A stretch of DNA of 64,000 bases from contig NZ_BCXA01000005.1 in assembly GCF_001894865.1 (NCBI RefSeq), forward strand, positions 175,985 to 239,984, in the 5' to 3' direction. Numbering within the stretch: position 1 is the stretch's first letter; the number at the start of each line of letters is the position of its first letter. A model generated the notes under the pieces. The model saw nothing but the letters and a program-made list of their open reading frames with translations, made no database searches and was not told the DNA's origin. The translations under genes and the position numbers were made by a program. Positions 1 to 40,491 of this stretch are shown in pieces. The DNA comes from Rhodococcus maanshanensis NBRC 100610 (GTDB lineage: Bacteria; Actinomycetota; Actinomycetes; Mycobacteriales; Mycobacteriaceae).

Positions 1-22060
<22,060 letters not shown>

Positions 22061-22063
<3 letters not shown>

Positions 22064-22073
22064 CAGGTCCTCC
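22061..22073 (-). promoter_or_regulatory. Shine-Dalgarno GGAGG and TTG start of the second NRPS
   Basis: On the minus strand GGAGG (22073-22069) is followed by five bases and then TTG (22063-22061). The only other nearby in-frame start, GTG at 22087, follows directly after an in-frame TGA and TCA and has no purine-rich site. This decides for the rare TTG start. Confidence 0.65.
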
Positions 22074-22094
22074 GAAAGCAGTAACACTGATCAC

Positions 22095-22148
22095 AAAAAC
22101 GGCGGCGGGCCGCCCGCGGCGCGAACGCCGCGGCAGCGGCACGCCGCC
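22095..22148 (-). terminator. Intrinsic terminator-like hairpin between the two NRPS genes
   Basis: Read on the minus strand, an inner stem CCGCGGCG / CGCCGCGG closes on a TTCG tetraloop. It is extended by GCCGC/GCGGC and GGCGGCG/CGCCGCC with small interruptions, giving a stem of about 20 pairs, and is followed by G and five T (22099-22095). It lies after the stop of the first NRPS (22192) and 31 bases before the TTG start of the second. It could end transcription, attenuate it, or insulate the two genes; the structure is seen and the role is inferred. Confidence 0.6.
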
Positions 22149-22191
22149 CTGAGAAGATACGCTAGGCCGACCTATGGCCGGGCACGGTTGC

Positions 22192-31797
<9,606 letters not shown>

Positions 31798-32021
31798 CTC
31801 GACAACACTCGTCGCTGTATCCCGTCATGGCCCCGCCCAAGCGGCGAAATGGTCTTCCGTTCAGTCCATCCATCTCATCGCCGCTCGGCCGATCCGCGTT
31901 AGCCGTTTTCCCGAAGGAACCTGGCGTCACGCGCATAAGTCCACGTCAGCGAGGGTGCCCGCGATCGGTGAACAGCGCGCACGGTCCAGCGACCGCGTCG
32001 AGGGTCGCTCGATCGGCCTGT

Positions 32022-32039
32022 GCAGGTTGCGTAGCCTGC
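32022..32039. promoter_or_regulatory. 18-bp near-palindrome upstream of the NRPS gene
   Basis: GCAGGTTGCGTAGCCTGC: seven of nine symmetric base pairs match, with perfect five-base arms GCAGG/CCTGC. It lies about 225 bp upstream of the NRPS start at 31797. It is a possible operator; the regulator is unknown. Confidence 0.3.
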
Positions 32040-32178
32040 CTCCACCTCCCAATGACCCCCGCCACAGCACGCAGTCCGTCATGACCTGCAATACAGCAAC
32101 CGAAATCATCGCACACCGAAGACGGGAGACCCATTCAGCCGACACGCGTTACGCGCTATTTGCTACCAGCACGCGCCT

Positions 32179-32194
32179 GTTACTAGCGAGTAAC
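32179..32194. promoter_or_regulatory. Perfect inverted repeat GTTACT-N4-AGTAAC
   Basis: Six-base perfect arms with spacer agcg, in an AT-richer stretch between the MpaB-like gene and the NRPS. The size and symmetry suit a TetR-type operator. As RNA it would form a 6-bp hairpin without a U tract, so a terminator role is less likely. Confidence 0.35.
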
Positions 32195-32234
32195 TTAGCG
32201 TTCATCACATTTCGGCGAAACCCGCCCCGGCGGA

Positions 32235-33140
32235 CTAGATCAACGCGCGTCCGGCGCCGATACGCCTGCGGATGTCGCGCATCAGCACGTAGTTGGCTCC
32301 GTGCCGGACGAAGCGAGGCAGAAACCGGTTGACGAACGAGACGAATACGAACAGGTGCTCGAACCGCCTGCGATCGTCCTCGTTCCACTCGACGCGGAGC
32401 TCCTCACGGAACAGCGGCGGCAGGAAACCGACGGTCAGGAAGGTCAACAGGTTCCCGAAGACCAGCCGCAGCGGCCACCCGATCATCCGGAGGTTCACCA
32501 GGTCCATCAGATAGGTGCGGACCGTGTCGTCCATCGACACCCGCGAGCAGGCGTTGTTCCAGTAACGGTCGAAGTCGGCCCTGGTGGCCGGCCACATCTC
32601 CTCGGTGACCTGCAGGGTGGTCCCCAGCGTGCTCGACGACTGATAGAACGACTCCGCCTCCTCCGCCGACATCGTGCCGTGCAGGAGCTGGTGGGTGTCC
32701 TCGAACCCGATGTACAGGCACGCCGCCACCCACAGCTGGAGCTCGCGATTGAAAGCGTTGTACCTGACCGGGCTGTTCTCGTCCGAGCGCACCTGACGGT
32801 GCGCGACGTTGACGGCCTCGCGGTAGGCGAGACGTTCCTGGTCGGTTCCCAGAATCGCGACGGTGAGGTACTGAAAGGTCGTCCTGGCCCGCTTCCAGGG
32901 ATGGCGCATCAGGCTGCCGGACTCCACCTTGCTCTCGATCACCCCGTAGGCCACCTCGGGCCAGCCCAGCTGCATCACCACGTTCGCCGCGCCGCCGGCG
33001 AAGGACCAGAAATCCAGTGCCTCGGAGATGTGCGCGGGTCGCCGCGTCCACCTGCGCGCAGACGAGGTGATCCGGATCCTGGTCTGCGCCGTGGTCAGGG
33101 CCGGTCCGGCGGCCGAGTCCTTCGGGTAGTGCACGGGCAT
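32235..33140 (-). CDS. MpaB/DUF2236-family oxygenase-like protein
   Basis: 301 residues, recognised as the DUF2236 (MpaB / latex-clearing-protein-like oxygenase) family from the overall sequence: an early helix with GGAANVVMQLG, the YNAFNRELQLWVAACLYIG block around residues 125-145, HQLLHG shortly after, and a C-terminal hydrophobic segment (FGNLLTFLTVGFLPPLF) followed by a basic tail. Some members bind heme b and cleave unsaturated substrates; substrate and cofactor cannot be read here. ATG 33140 has GGGGA six bases upstream. It starts only 34 bp after the Mce-associated gene, so it is probably the last gene of the mce transcript, which suggests a role on an imported lipid. Confidence 0.8.
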   Translation of the reverse strand: MPVHYPKDSAAGPALTTAQTRIRITSSARRWTRRPAHISEALDFWSFAGGAANVVMQLGWPEVAYGVIESKVESGSLMRHPWKRARTTFQYLTVAILGTDQERLAYREAVNVAHRQVRSDENSPVRYNAFNRELQLWVAACLYIGFEDTHQLLHGTMSAEEAESFYQSSSTLGTTLQVTEEMWPATRADFDRYWNNACSRVSMDDTVRTYLMDLVNLRMIGWPLRLVFGNLLTFLTVGFLPPLFREELRVEWNEDDRRRFEHLFVFVSFVNRFLPRFVRHGANYVLMRDIRRRIGAGRALI

Positions 33141-33174
33141 CGATTTCCCCTGTCCTGGTGACCGTTCTCGTCAG

Positions 33175-33756
33175 CTATTTCGTGTCGACGTTGTCGACGA
33201 CCCATCGGTCGCCCTGACGGACGAGGGAGACCACCATCCGGTACTTCTGGGAGTTGCCGTCGGGCGAGACCACGTTCTTCGCCTGCTGGTCAACGAAGAC
33301 GAGCACCAGCGCGGATGAGTAGTCGATGCGCTCGACCGCCACATGGTCCGCGCTGGCGGTCGCCTGCCCCTTGCCCTCGGTGACTATCTGCGCGAGCGCG
33401 TCGACCATCTGGTTGTATTTGTCCGCGAACGCCGGGGTCGACATCTCCATGATCGCGTCGCGGTTCGCATCCAGGCTCTGGAAGTCGAACGAGGACATCG
33501 CCACCGAGTACTCCCGCGCGATGTCGACCGCCTCGGCGCGCAGTTCGTCGAGGTGCCGGGCACGGAGCACCTGAATCGTCAGCGCCGCTGCCGTCGCGAG
33601 CAACGCGAGCACCAGCAGGAGCGCCACGAGGACCGGTGGTCGACGCAGCGAACGGATCGCGCGAGGAGCCGACAGGGGGTCGTCCTCCGCGTGCTCGGTC
33701 GCCTGCATCGCGCCGGGATCACGCGGCGGCGCCGCGACCATGTTGTCAGTTGCCAT
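33175..33756 (-). CDS. Mce-associated membrane protein
   Basis: 193 residues: acidic and polar N-terminus, one transmembrane helix at about residues 41-64, then a small extracytoplasmic domain ending in GDRWVVDNVDTK, typical of the Mce-associated (Mas/Mam, SnoaL-like fold) proteins that follow mce operons and help stabilise the Mce complex. Its ATG lies inside the end of mceF (11-base overlap), with GGAGG nine bases upstream, so it belongs to the operon. Confidence 0.85.
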   Translation of the reverse strand: MATDNMVAAPPRDPGAMQATEHAEDDPLSAPRAIRSLRRPPVLVALLLVLALLATAAALTIQVLRARHLDELRAEAVDIAREYSVAMSSFDFQSLDANRDAIMEMSTPAFADKYNQMVDALAQIVTEGKGQATASADHVAVERIDYSSALVLVFVDQQAKNVVSPDGNSQKYRMVVSLVRQGDRWVVDNVDTK

Positions 33757-34963
33757 GTCCGAGGTCCTCCAGAAGCGATTTCCAGTAGTTCAATGCCTCG
33801 ACCCCGGTCGGGATGAGGATCGGATCGGCGACCACAGGGGGACCGATGGCCGTCCCCGGCGTCGTCGCGTTCTGCAGGCCGAGGCCGCCCGGGCGGGGTG
33901 CGTTCCTGGCACCACGCTGCGCAATGTTCGTTCCCGGCGGGCAGTAGTAGGTGAGGTCGGTCTCGGTCGGACTCACGTCGCCGACCGCCCTGCGCACCGT
34001 GTCGTAACTGCAGACCGGCCCCTGCGTGGCGACGAGAGCGAAGTTCGCCCGGTCCCCTGTGACGATCGACTCCAGCTTGCCCAGACCCCGCGGGATGTCG
34101 ACGAGACCGGCGGCGAGGGCGTCGCTGCGGTCCGAGATGACCGGCGCGACGGTCACCAGGTTCGCGAGCACGGCCCCGAATGTGTCGTGGTAGCGATCGA
34201 ACAGGGCCCTGGCATTGCCGAGTGCCTGTGGGGAGGTGTCGGCGAGGTAGACGAGAACCGGCCCGCTCGAGTCGAGCTGCTCGGTGAAATTGCGCGCCGC
34301 CGCCATCCCCCGCCCGAATGAATCGGACTGTCCCGCCATCGCTCCGACCAGAATCGTGGTCCGCTCGAGAAGGGTCTTGAGCGTCGGGGCCTGCTCGTCG
34401 AGTTGAGCCGACAGCCGGTCACCGTGCTCGATCATGCTCGCCATCGCCGGACCGAGACCGTCGAACGATGCACCGAGCTCCGTGCCGATATCGCGAACCG
34501 CCCGCGGGTCGATGTCCTCGAACAGTCGGGATGCCTGCAACATCATCTGACTCATCTGGACCGGCTGCTCCTCGGCAGGCGCGGCGAGCTCGTCACCCTC
34601 AGTGAGATAAGGGCCTCGATCGGTGTTGGGGAAGATGTCGACGTTCTGGATGCCTGCGGCTGTCCCCATCCCGACCCGGGCGACACTGTCCCGCGGGATC
34701 TGGGTCCCCGGGTCGAGGTCGAACTCCACACGGGCACCACGGATGTCGGGGTCGAGCGAGACACCCGCCACCTTCCCGACCGTGACCCCCCGATAGGTGA
34801 CGCTGGTGCCCGCGGTGAGCCCGAGCGCGTCCGTCATCGTGGAATGCACCCGTATCGGATCCCCGAACGCCTGCGGCCCGAGGACGTAGTTGATGCCGAA
34901 CGGGATGACGATCGCCGATGTCAGGGCGAACAGCACCAATTGGACCAGCACGAGGCGTCTCAT
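33746..34963 (-). CDS. mceF: MCE-family protein MceF
   Basis: 405 residues. An N-terminal transmembrane helix (about 3-25) is followed by the MCE domain (about 35-120; TYRGVTVGKVAGV), a long helical region (about 140-320) and a low-complexity C-terminus rich in Pro/Gly. It is the sixth Mce subunit of the lipid importer, anchored in the inner membrane and forming part of the periplasmic channel. The ATG overlaps the mceE stop as ATGA, indicating coupled translation. The subunit letter comes from gene order. Confidence 0.92.
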   Translation of the reverse strand: MRRLVLVQLVLFALTSAIVIPFGINYVLGPQAFGDPIRVHSTMTDALGLTAGTSVTYRGVTVGKVAGVSLDPDIRGARVEFDLDPGTQIPRDSVARVGMGTAAGIQNVDIFPNTDRGPYLTEGDELAAPAEEQPVQMSQMMLQASRLFEDIDPRAVRDIGTELGASFDGLGPAMASMIEHGDRLSAQLDEQAPTLKTLLERTTILVGAMAGQSDSFGRGMAAARNFTEQLDSSGPVLVYLADTSPQALGNARALFDRYHDTFGAVLANLVTVAPVISDRSDALAAGLVDIPRGLGKLESIVTGDRANFALVATQGPVCSYDTVRRAVGDVSPTETDLTYYCPPGTNIAQRGARNAPRPGGLGLQNATTPGTAIGPPVVADPILIPTGVEALNYWKSLLEDLGHGN

Positions 34964-36042
34964 CGGACACCACCCGGGGTCGGCGCAGGCAGCGGGACAC
35001 CGCCTGCCAACAACGATGCCAGTGTTCCCGCCGGCGCGCTCACGGCACCGCCTGGCAGCGATCCCCCGGTGATCAGCTTGTCGATACCGCCCGGGATGTC
35101 GAGCGCGCCATCGAAGTTCAGATAGTCCCCGTGCACGGAGCGCCCGAAGTTCCCCAGGAAGGTGTTCATGTTGTCCAGCGTCGAGGCGATCCTGCCGTTG
35201 ACGCTGTTCAACGCCCCGATCACCGTGCCGGCGTCGGCGAGCATGCCGTCGATGCCCCGCGGCGATGCGGCGAGAATTACGTCGGCATTGCTCGCCAGTG
35301 CGGTCGTCGAGGCGAGCAGCGATGCGATGGAATCTCTTTGCTGCGTGAGCAGTTCGACCGCACCCGGCATCGCCTCGAGGTAGCCGTCGACCACGCGTTG
35401 CTGGTCCACCAACTGCTGTGAGACCCGCGCCGCGAGATCGATGGCGGCGTCGAACTCACTCCGATTGGCGGTGGCGCCTGCCATCAGAGAGGCCAGCGTG
35501 TCCATCAGTCCCCGCACCTCACCCGACCGGCCCGCAAACGCCGTGTTCAACTCGCCGACGACGGTCTGCAATTGGCTCAACCCGCTTCCGCTGACGATCG
35601 TGCCGAGGGTGGCGAGCGCGCTCTCGATCTGCGGTCCGATCGTCGTGCGGGACTCGACGATGACATCGCCCTCCCGCAGCGGTCGCGACGAGGGCTGCGC
35701 GGGTTCGGCGAGCCTGATGAACGGGTTCCCCAGCGCCGACGGCAGTTCCACGGACGCCTCGACGTTGTCCGGCAGTTCGGTTGCGAGTTCGAGACTCAAC
35801 GAGACCCTTGCCCCCACCGTGTCGGTCGCCAGGGCGGCGACGCGACCGATCACCTTCTGCCCATTGAGCACATCGGCACCCGGCAGCAATCCATCCGCGG
35901 TGGCGAGCTGCAGCGTGACCGCGTAGTCGGGACCGTCCGCCGTGCGGCCGAGCGGCAGATCCGCGATGCCGACGCCGCAGCCGGCGAGGAACAGACTGCC
36001 TGCCACCGCGGCGCAGGCGAGACCGATCAATCTGCGGCGCAT
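34960..36042 (-). CDS. mceE: MCE-family lipoprotein MceE (LprK-like)
   Basis: 360 residues. The signal peptide ends in a lipobox LAGC with the lipidated cysteine at residue 22. The MCE domain follows (about 35-120), then the helical extension. A lipoprotein in position five is the hallmark of MceE/LprK in mycobacterial mce operons. I chose ATG 36042, which shares a base with the mceD stop (TGATG); a longer upstream frame fuses out-of-frame mceD sequence and is rejected. Confidence 0.93.
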   Translation of the reverse strand: MRRRLIGLACAAVAGSLFLAGCGVGIADLPLGRTADGPDYAVTLQLATADGLLPGADVLNGQKVIGRVAALATDTVGARVSLSLELATELPDNVEASVELPSALGNPFIRLAEPAQPSSRPLREGDVIVESRTTIGPQIESALATLGTIVSGSGLSQLQTVVGELNTAFAGRSGEVRGLMDTLASLMAGATANRSEFDAAIDLAARVSQQLVDQQRVVDGYLEAMPGAVELLTQQRDSIASLLASTTALASNADVILAASPRGIDGMLADAGTVIGALNSVNGRIASTLDNMNTFLGNFGRSVHGDYLNFDGALDIPGGIDKLITGGSLPGGAVSAPAGTLASLLAGGVPLPAPTPGGVR

Positions 36043-37157
36043 CAGTTCCCCCTCGGCGGCAGTGCACCACCGGTGACCGCCGAGACGATGCCGAGCGGAT
36101 CGGAGGCACTGACCGGGAACGAGATCGGATTGGTGAACCCGGCCCCGGTGCACAGCGGCAGCGGGTAGGCATCGCAGAGCGGCTTCGCGACGGCGAACTG
36201 GGTCAGCGCCGTCGAGACATTCAGCCGGATCCGGCCCCGATTGTCGGGGCCGACGGTGTTGGACAGGTTCTGCATCAGCAGCGGCACCACGTCCATGAAC
36301 TCGGCGAGTCCCGCCTGGTTCGCCGCCAGCGAGTCGCCGAGCACCCGCGTGTTCTCGGCAATCGTGCCCACATCGTCTCCGTGTCGGGTCATGAAGCTGT
36401 TGACCTGATCGAGCACCACGCGCAGGTCCTGCAGCGGTCCTGCGATGTCGATCTTCTGCGCCGACCACTCGTCCCCCAGCTCTCCGAGGTCGGCGACGAG
36501 CGTGTCCAGGCTGACCTGGCGGGCATCCAGCGCGGTCATCAGCGTGTTGAGGTTGCGCACAAGCGCACCGATGTCCTCGGCCCGCGCTCCGACCACTCCC
36601 GTTGCCGCACTGAGGTTCTTGATGGCGGCGTTGAACTGATCGCCGTTGCCCCGCCAGTTGTCCGCGACCTCGGTCAACAGGTCGCCTGCGCTGCCACCCG
36701 GCCGGTCCGGTGCGCCGCCGAGGGCATCGGTCAGCGTGCTGATGCTGCCCATCAGCCCGTCGAAGTCGATCGGGGCGTGGCTGCGTTCCACGGGGATCTC
36801 GGCACCGTCCTCGAGCTTCGGCCCGCCACCGTAGGTGGGTCCGAGCTCGAGGTGTCGGTCGCTGATGACCGACGGGTTGAGCACATAGGCATTCGCGTCG
36901 GCGGGCAGCTCCACCTCGCCGGGCACCGTCATCGTCACGCGCACCGAGGTGCCCTCGGGCTGCACCGCGATCACCGACCCGACCGGGACCCCGAGCACCG
37001 TGACCTTGCTGCCGGGGTAGATCCCGTTGACGTAGGCGAAGTTCGCGTACACGGTCTTCGAGTCGTCGGTGCGGGCGAAGACGAACCATCCCGCCGCCAC
37101 CAGCCCGACGGCGAGCGCGAGCGCGGTCGCGACTCGCGACAATCGAGCGGTGGTCAT
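36042..37157 (-). CDS. mceD: MCE-family protein MceD
   Basis: 371 residues from ATG 37157, which overlaps the mceC stop (ATGA). An N-terminal transmembrane helix (about 8-28) is followed by the MCE domain (YPGSKVTVLGVPVG around residues 45-60), a long helical region, and a Cys-containing C-terminal part (CDAYPLPLC). It is a structural subunit of the lipid-transport channel. An upstream ATG adds ten residues inside mceC and is less likely. Confidence 0.92.
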   Translation of the reverse strand: MTTARLSRVATALALAVGLVAAGWFVFARTDDSKTVYANFAYVNGIYPGSKVTVLGVPVGSVIAVQPEGTSVRVTMTVPGEVELPADANAYVLNPSVISDRHLELGPTYGGGPKLEDGAEIPVERSHAPIDFDGLMGSISTLTDALGGAPDRPGGSAGDLLTEVADNWRGNGDQFNAAIKNLSAATGVVGARAEDIGALVRNLNTLMTALDARQVSLDTLVADLGELGDEWSAQKIDIAGPLQDLRVVLDQVNSFMTRHGDDVGTIAENTRVLGDSLAANQAGLAEFMDVVPLLMQNLSNTVGPDNRGRIRLNVSTALTQFAVAKPLCDAYPLPLCTGAGFTNPISFPVSASDPLGIVSAVTGGALPPRGN

Positions 37158-38203
37158 CTGCACCCCTGCATCACTCCGAGGGCGCACAGCATGTTGTCCG
37201 GGATCACCGCGGCGGGCGCATTGACGTCGGTCCAGGCCCCGTTTCCGGTCGCATCGGTCGCGGAACGGAGTGCGGGTGGCAGCCGATCCATCATCAGCTC
37301 GATGTTGCCCGCGTTGGTCCTCAGTGTGTCGGTGATCGACACGAGGTTCGTGACCAGCTGGCCGAACTCCTCCTGATGGTCGGCCATCGACGTGGACAGT
37401 GTTGCCACCACCGCACTGAGGTTGTCCACCAGTTCGGTCAGCGCCTGCTTCCTGACGGCGAGGATCTGCACCACGGTCTGCGCGTTCGACATGGTCGTCG
37501 CCAGCGAATCACTCTGACGGACAACGAGATCTGAGAGCGACCGGGACATCGTGAGAAGTTCGTCGATCTGCTGCCCGTTCTCGGCGAACGCGGCCGATGC
37601 GCCACTGAGCCCGGCGAGGGTCTTCCCGAGTTGGTCCGAATCGGCCGGCATGATCTGTGACAACGTGGTCATCATCGCCTGTATCGAGTCGACATCGACA
37701 CCCTCGGCCGCCGCCGTCGCGTCCCTGCTGACGTCGTCGAGGCTGTACGGAACTGTGGTGCGGGAGCGCGGTATGACGGTGCCGCCGTCGTCCACCCCGG
37801 CGGGCACGATCTCGAGGTATCGCTTGCCGAGCACGGTCTTGAGCCGCACCGTTGCGGTGCTCTGATTGCCCAATGGCTGCTGCTTGTCCAGCCGGAAGTC
37901 GACGCGCACATGATCGCCGGCCAGCTCGATCTCCTCCACCCGACCGGCGGGCACCCCGGCCACGTAGACCGGGTCACCGCCGGACAATCCGGCGGCGTTG
38001 TCGAGCTCGGCGACAAAGGGACTGGTCCGCGCCACGTACCACGCCTTCGGCGCGCCGATCGCGATGCCGAGGCCCGCCACCAGCGCAACGATCCCGAGCG
38101 CGCCGAGGACCATCGGCGTGCCACTGCCCGGCCGTCGGTCGCCGGTGAACAGGAACCGCACGACGCCGACGAACATGTCGATCAGTTTCACCAGGAACAT
38201 CAT
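37154..38203 (-). CDS. mceC: MCE-family protein MceC
   Basis: 349 residues from ATG 38203, which overlaps the mceB stop (ATGATG; the second ATG, 38200, is equally possible). A transmembrane helix at about residues 30-50 is followed by the MCE domain (GGDPVYVAGVPAG at about 78-90) and a helical region, ending in a Cys-rich tail (MLCALGVMQGC). A longer open frame upstream reads out-of-frame mceB and is rejected. Confidence 0.92.
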   Translation of the reverse strand: MMFLVKLIDMFVGVVRFLFTGDRRPGSGTPMVLGALGIVALVAGLGIAIGAPKAWYVARTSPFVAELDNAAGLSGGDPVYVAGVPAGRVEEIELAGDHVRVDFRLDKQQPLGNQSTATVRLKTVLGKRYLEIVPAGVDDGGTVIPRSRTTVPYSLDDVSRDATAAAEGVDVDSIQAMMTTLSQIMPADSDQLGKTLAGLSGASAAFAENGQQIDELLTMSRSLSDLVVRQSDSLATTMSNAQTVVQILAVRKQALTELVDNLSAVVATLSTSMADHQEEFGQLVTNLVSITDTLRTNAGNIELMMDRLPPALRSATDATGNGAWTDVNAPAAVIPDNMLCALGVMQGCR

Positions 38204-39264
38204 GAGCACACCGGGGAATGCGTGGTGCCGAAGATGTTCGCTTCCACGTCGCCCGCCTTCAGAGTGAAGTTGCAGAGGTAGAGATTGACGAACCCGCCGT
38301 AACTGCCCATCCGGTTGATCGTGGCCCCGAACTCCGGCATCTTCGCCACGAAGGCGTTGAACTCGTCGGTGCTCGCGACCCAACTGTCGGTCACCGCCTT
38401 CAGGTCGGTCACCGATCTCCCGAACGCCCCGTTGGACCGGGCCATCGCCTGTGCCATCTGAGCAACGGCACGATTACCGTCGCCGAGCAGCGCGATCAGT
38501 TGATCGCTGTTGCCCGCCACCGAGGTGCTCAGCCCGCTGAGCCCCGCCAGCAACTGCTCGAGCTGAGGGGCCCTCGCCTCGACCGAACCGAGCAACGAGG
38601 CCAGGTTGTCGACCAACCGCTCGATCACGTCCTGCCGATCGACCAGCCCGGTACTCAGGGAGCCGATCTGCGCGAGCAGGGCCGCGATCGTCTGTCCCTG
38701 ACCGCTGAACGTCTCCACGAATCCGCGGGTGAGGGTGTTGACCTGATCCGGGGCGAGCGCGTCGAACAGCGGACGGAACCCGTTCATCAGCGCGGTCAGG
38801 TCCACGGGCGGCGTGGTCTGCGCGACCGGGATCAGCCCGCCCGGCTCGAGGGCGGCCGGGCGCTGCCGGTCGTTTCGGGTCGCGAGCGCCACCGTGTCGA
38901 ACGTGGCACCGTCCGGTTGTGTCAGCGCGATGTAGCGTGCGCCGAGCATGTCGCCGTATCGGACCGCGGCCGTGACGTCCCTGGCCAGCGTGTGCTCCGA
39001 CCCGACCTCGATCCGGACCACGGCCTTGCTGGTGCCGCCGCCCGCGTCGGCGAAGTCGATGGTCTCGACGCGACCGACGCGGACGCCGGCCATGGTCACC
39101 GGGTTGCCGGGGTTCAGCCCCTCCACGTCGGTGAATTCGAGCGTGTACCGGTCGGTGGCCCCGCGCACCGGAACCGTCAGCGTGTTCGCCACGAACGACG
39201 CGCACAGCGCGCCGGTGACGCAGAAGCCGATGGCCTTCAGCGCGGGCACCCAACCGATCTTCAT
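38200..39264 (-). CDS. mceB: MCE-family protein MceB
   Basis: 354 residues: N-terminal hydrophobic anchor (about 8-30), MCE domain (NPVTMAGVRVGRVE at about 54-67), helical region 140-320, and the C-terminal motif YLCNFTL followed by a final Cys, common in Mce proteins. The ATG overlaps the mceA stop as ATGA. It is a subunit of the Mce lipid importer. Confidence 0.93.
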   Translation of the reverse strand: MKIGWVPALKAIGFCVTGALCASFVANTLTVPVRGATDRYTLEFTDVEGLNPGNPVTMAGVRVGRVETIDFADAGGGTSKAVVRIEVGSEHTLARDVTAAVRYGDMLGARYIALTQPDGATFDTVALATRNDRQRPAALEPGGLIPVAQTTPPVDLTALMNGFRPLFDALAPDQVNTLTRGFVETFSGQGQTIAALLAQIGSLSTGLVDRQDVIERLVDNLASLLGSVEARAPQLEQLLAGLSGLSTSVAGNSDQLIALLGDGNRAVAQMAQAMARSNGAFGRSVTDLKAVTDSWVASTDEFNAFVAKMPEFGATINRMGSYGGFVNLYLCNFTLKAGDVEANIFGTTHSPVCS

Positions 39265-40490
39265 CGGACGGTCACCTCGCTGCCCCGCACCATCGGTCCG
39301 AGCATGACGACGGTCGCCGGGTTCGGCATTGCCTCCGGATCGGTGCTCGTGCTCTTCTCCCCCAGGCCGGCCTCGAGGAGGTTCAGCACCGGCGCCTCAC
39401 GCCCCACGTCGACCACGGGCTGGCGTCCCGGTTGCGCGGACAAGGACTGGGCCCCACCGCAGTCGGCGCCATACTCGTCTCCGTAGTGCGGGCAGTCGGA
39501 CGCCGTATACGGCAGCGGACCCTGGAACGTCGGCACCGCGGTGATGTTGAACTTTCCGGTGGCGAACACGCGTGCGCCCGCCGCCCCGAAGGTCTCGGCG
39601 CCGGTCAGGGTGTCGACCAACCCCGACGGGTTCGCCGCGGTGGTCGCCAGGATGGTTCCGGTCGAATCGACCACGGTGATGATCTGATCGCGCTGCTCCC
39701 CGACGAACGATGACGCCACCGAGGCGAATCCCGCCGCGCTCCCCAACATCGCCGCAACCTGCCCGCCGTGATCGACCATTCGCTGCGACACCGATGTCGC
39801 CGCGGTCAGGGTGGCGAGCACGTCCGGCGTGGCCGAGTCGAGCGCCGCCATCACCGAACGGAACTCGGGAGTGGCGGCGACGAACCGCTCTGCGGCTGGG
39901 GCCAGCGTTCGTGATGCCGAACCGAGCTGGTCGACGATTCGACCGACCGTCTCCCCCCGGCCGTCGAGCGCCTGGCCCAGCGCGGTCAGCGCGGTCTGCA
40001 TCTTCTGTGGCTGCATCTGGTCGAGAACGTCGACCATCTTCTTGTAGACCCCGTAGAGCGCCACCGCGTCCGGACCGGCATCCACCGCTATCGCGTCGCC
40101 GTCCGCGAGCGCGGACCCCGCCTGAGCGTCCGGGGCGTCGACCAGCTGGATGTAGATGTCCCCGAAGAACGTCCGGGGTACTACCCGTGCGCGGACCGAG
40201 GACGGAACCTGCCCGATCGCGGCGGCATCGATCTGCAGGCGCACCACAGAAGATTCTGTGCCCGAGTCGATTCCGGCGATCCGGCCGATGTTGACACCGG
40301 AGTAACGCACCGGCGCCTCACCGGTGATCAGGCCGGCCGAGGCCGGGATGGCGACGACCACCACGGGATCGCTGCGCAGATTCCCCGATCCGCGCAGCAC
40401 CATCGTCACCGCGACGAGCGCACCGACCAGCACCGCGATCGCCCCGCGCAGCGCGAGGCTCGCACGCGACCGCCCCGTGAACTGGTCCAC
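39261..40490 (-). CDS. mceA: MCE-family protein MceA
   Basis: 409 residues. A short cytoplasmic basic stretch and a transmembrane helix (about 14-33) are followed by the MCE domain (APVRYSGVNIGRI at about 59-71) and the helical region. The C-terminal part contains CPHYGDEYGADCGG, a Cys-containing segment characteristic of MceA-type tails. GTG start at 40490, one base after the yrbEB stop. Confidence 0.92.
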   Translation of the reverse strand: MDQFTGRSRASLALRGAIAVLVGALVAVTMVLRGSGNLRSDPVVVVAIPASAGLITGEAPVRYSGVNIGRIAGIDSGTESSVVRLQIDAAAIGQVPSSVRARVVPRTFFGDIYIQLVDAPDAQAGSALADGDAIAVDAGPDAVALYGVYKKMVDVLDQMQPQKMQTALTALGQALDGRGETVGRIVDQLGSASRTLAPAAERFVAATPEFRSVMAALDSATPDVLATLTAATSVSQRMVDHGGQVAAMLGSAAGFASVASSFVGEQRDQIITVVDSTGTILATTAANPSGLVDTLTGAETFGAAGARVFATGKFNITAVPTFQGPLPYTASDCPHYGDEYGADCGGAQSLSAQPGRQPVVDVGREAPVLNLLEAGLGEKSTSTDPEAMPNPATVVMLGPMVRGSEVTVR

Positions 40491-40491
40491 C

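Larger units (their letters stand above)
31798..32234 (-). promoter_or_regulatory. 437-bp leader and promoter region of the NRPS locus
   Basis: No convincing gene lies here. It separates the MpaB-like gene (32235) from the first NRPS and must contain the NRPS promoter unless transcription reads through from the mce operon. Two inverted repeats are visible (32022-32039 and 32179-32194). I could not pick a convincing -35/-10 pair, and there is no clear T-tract terminator after the MpaB-like gene. Confidence 0.5.

Noticed and set aside
22157..22175. Possible IdeR/DmdR iron box (ATAGGTCGGCCTAGCGTAT on the minus strand) before the second NRPS
   Set aside because: I count 12 of 19 matches to the consensus, and the second half-site is poor. 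It also lies upstream of the terminator hairpin. It is not enough to call an iron-regulated siderophore locus.
32179..32194. Intrinsic terminator after the MpaB-like gene
   Set aside because: The inverted repeat is only 6 bp and has no T tract after it on the minus strand, so it is listed as an operator candidate instead.
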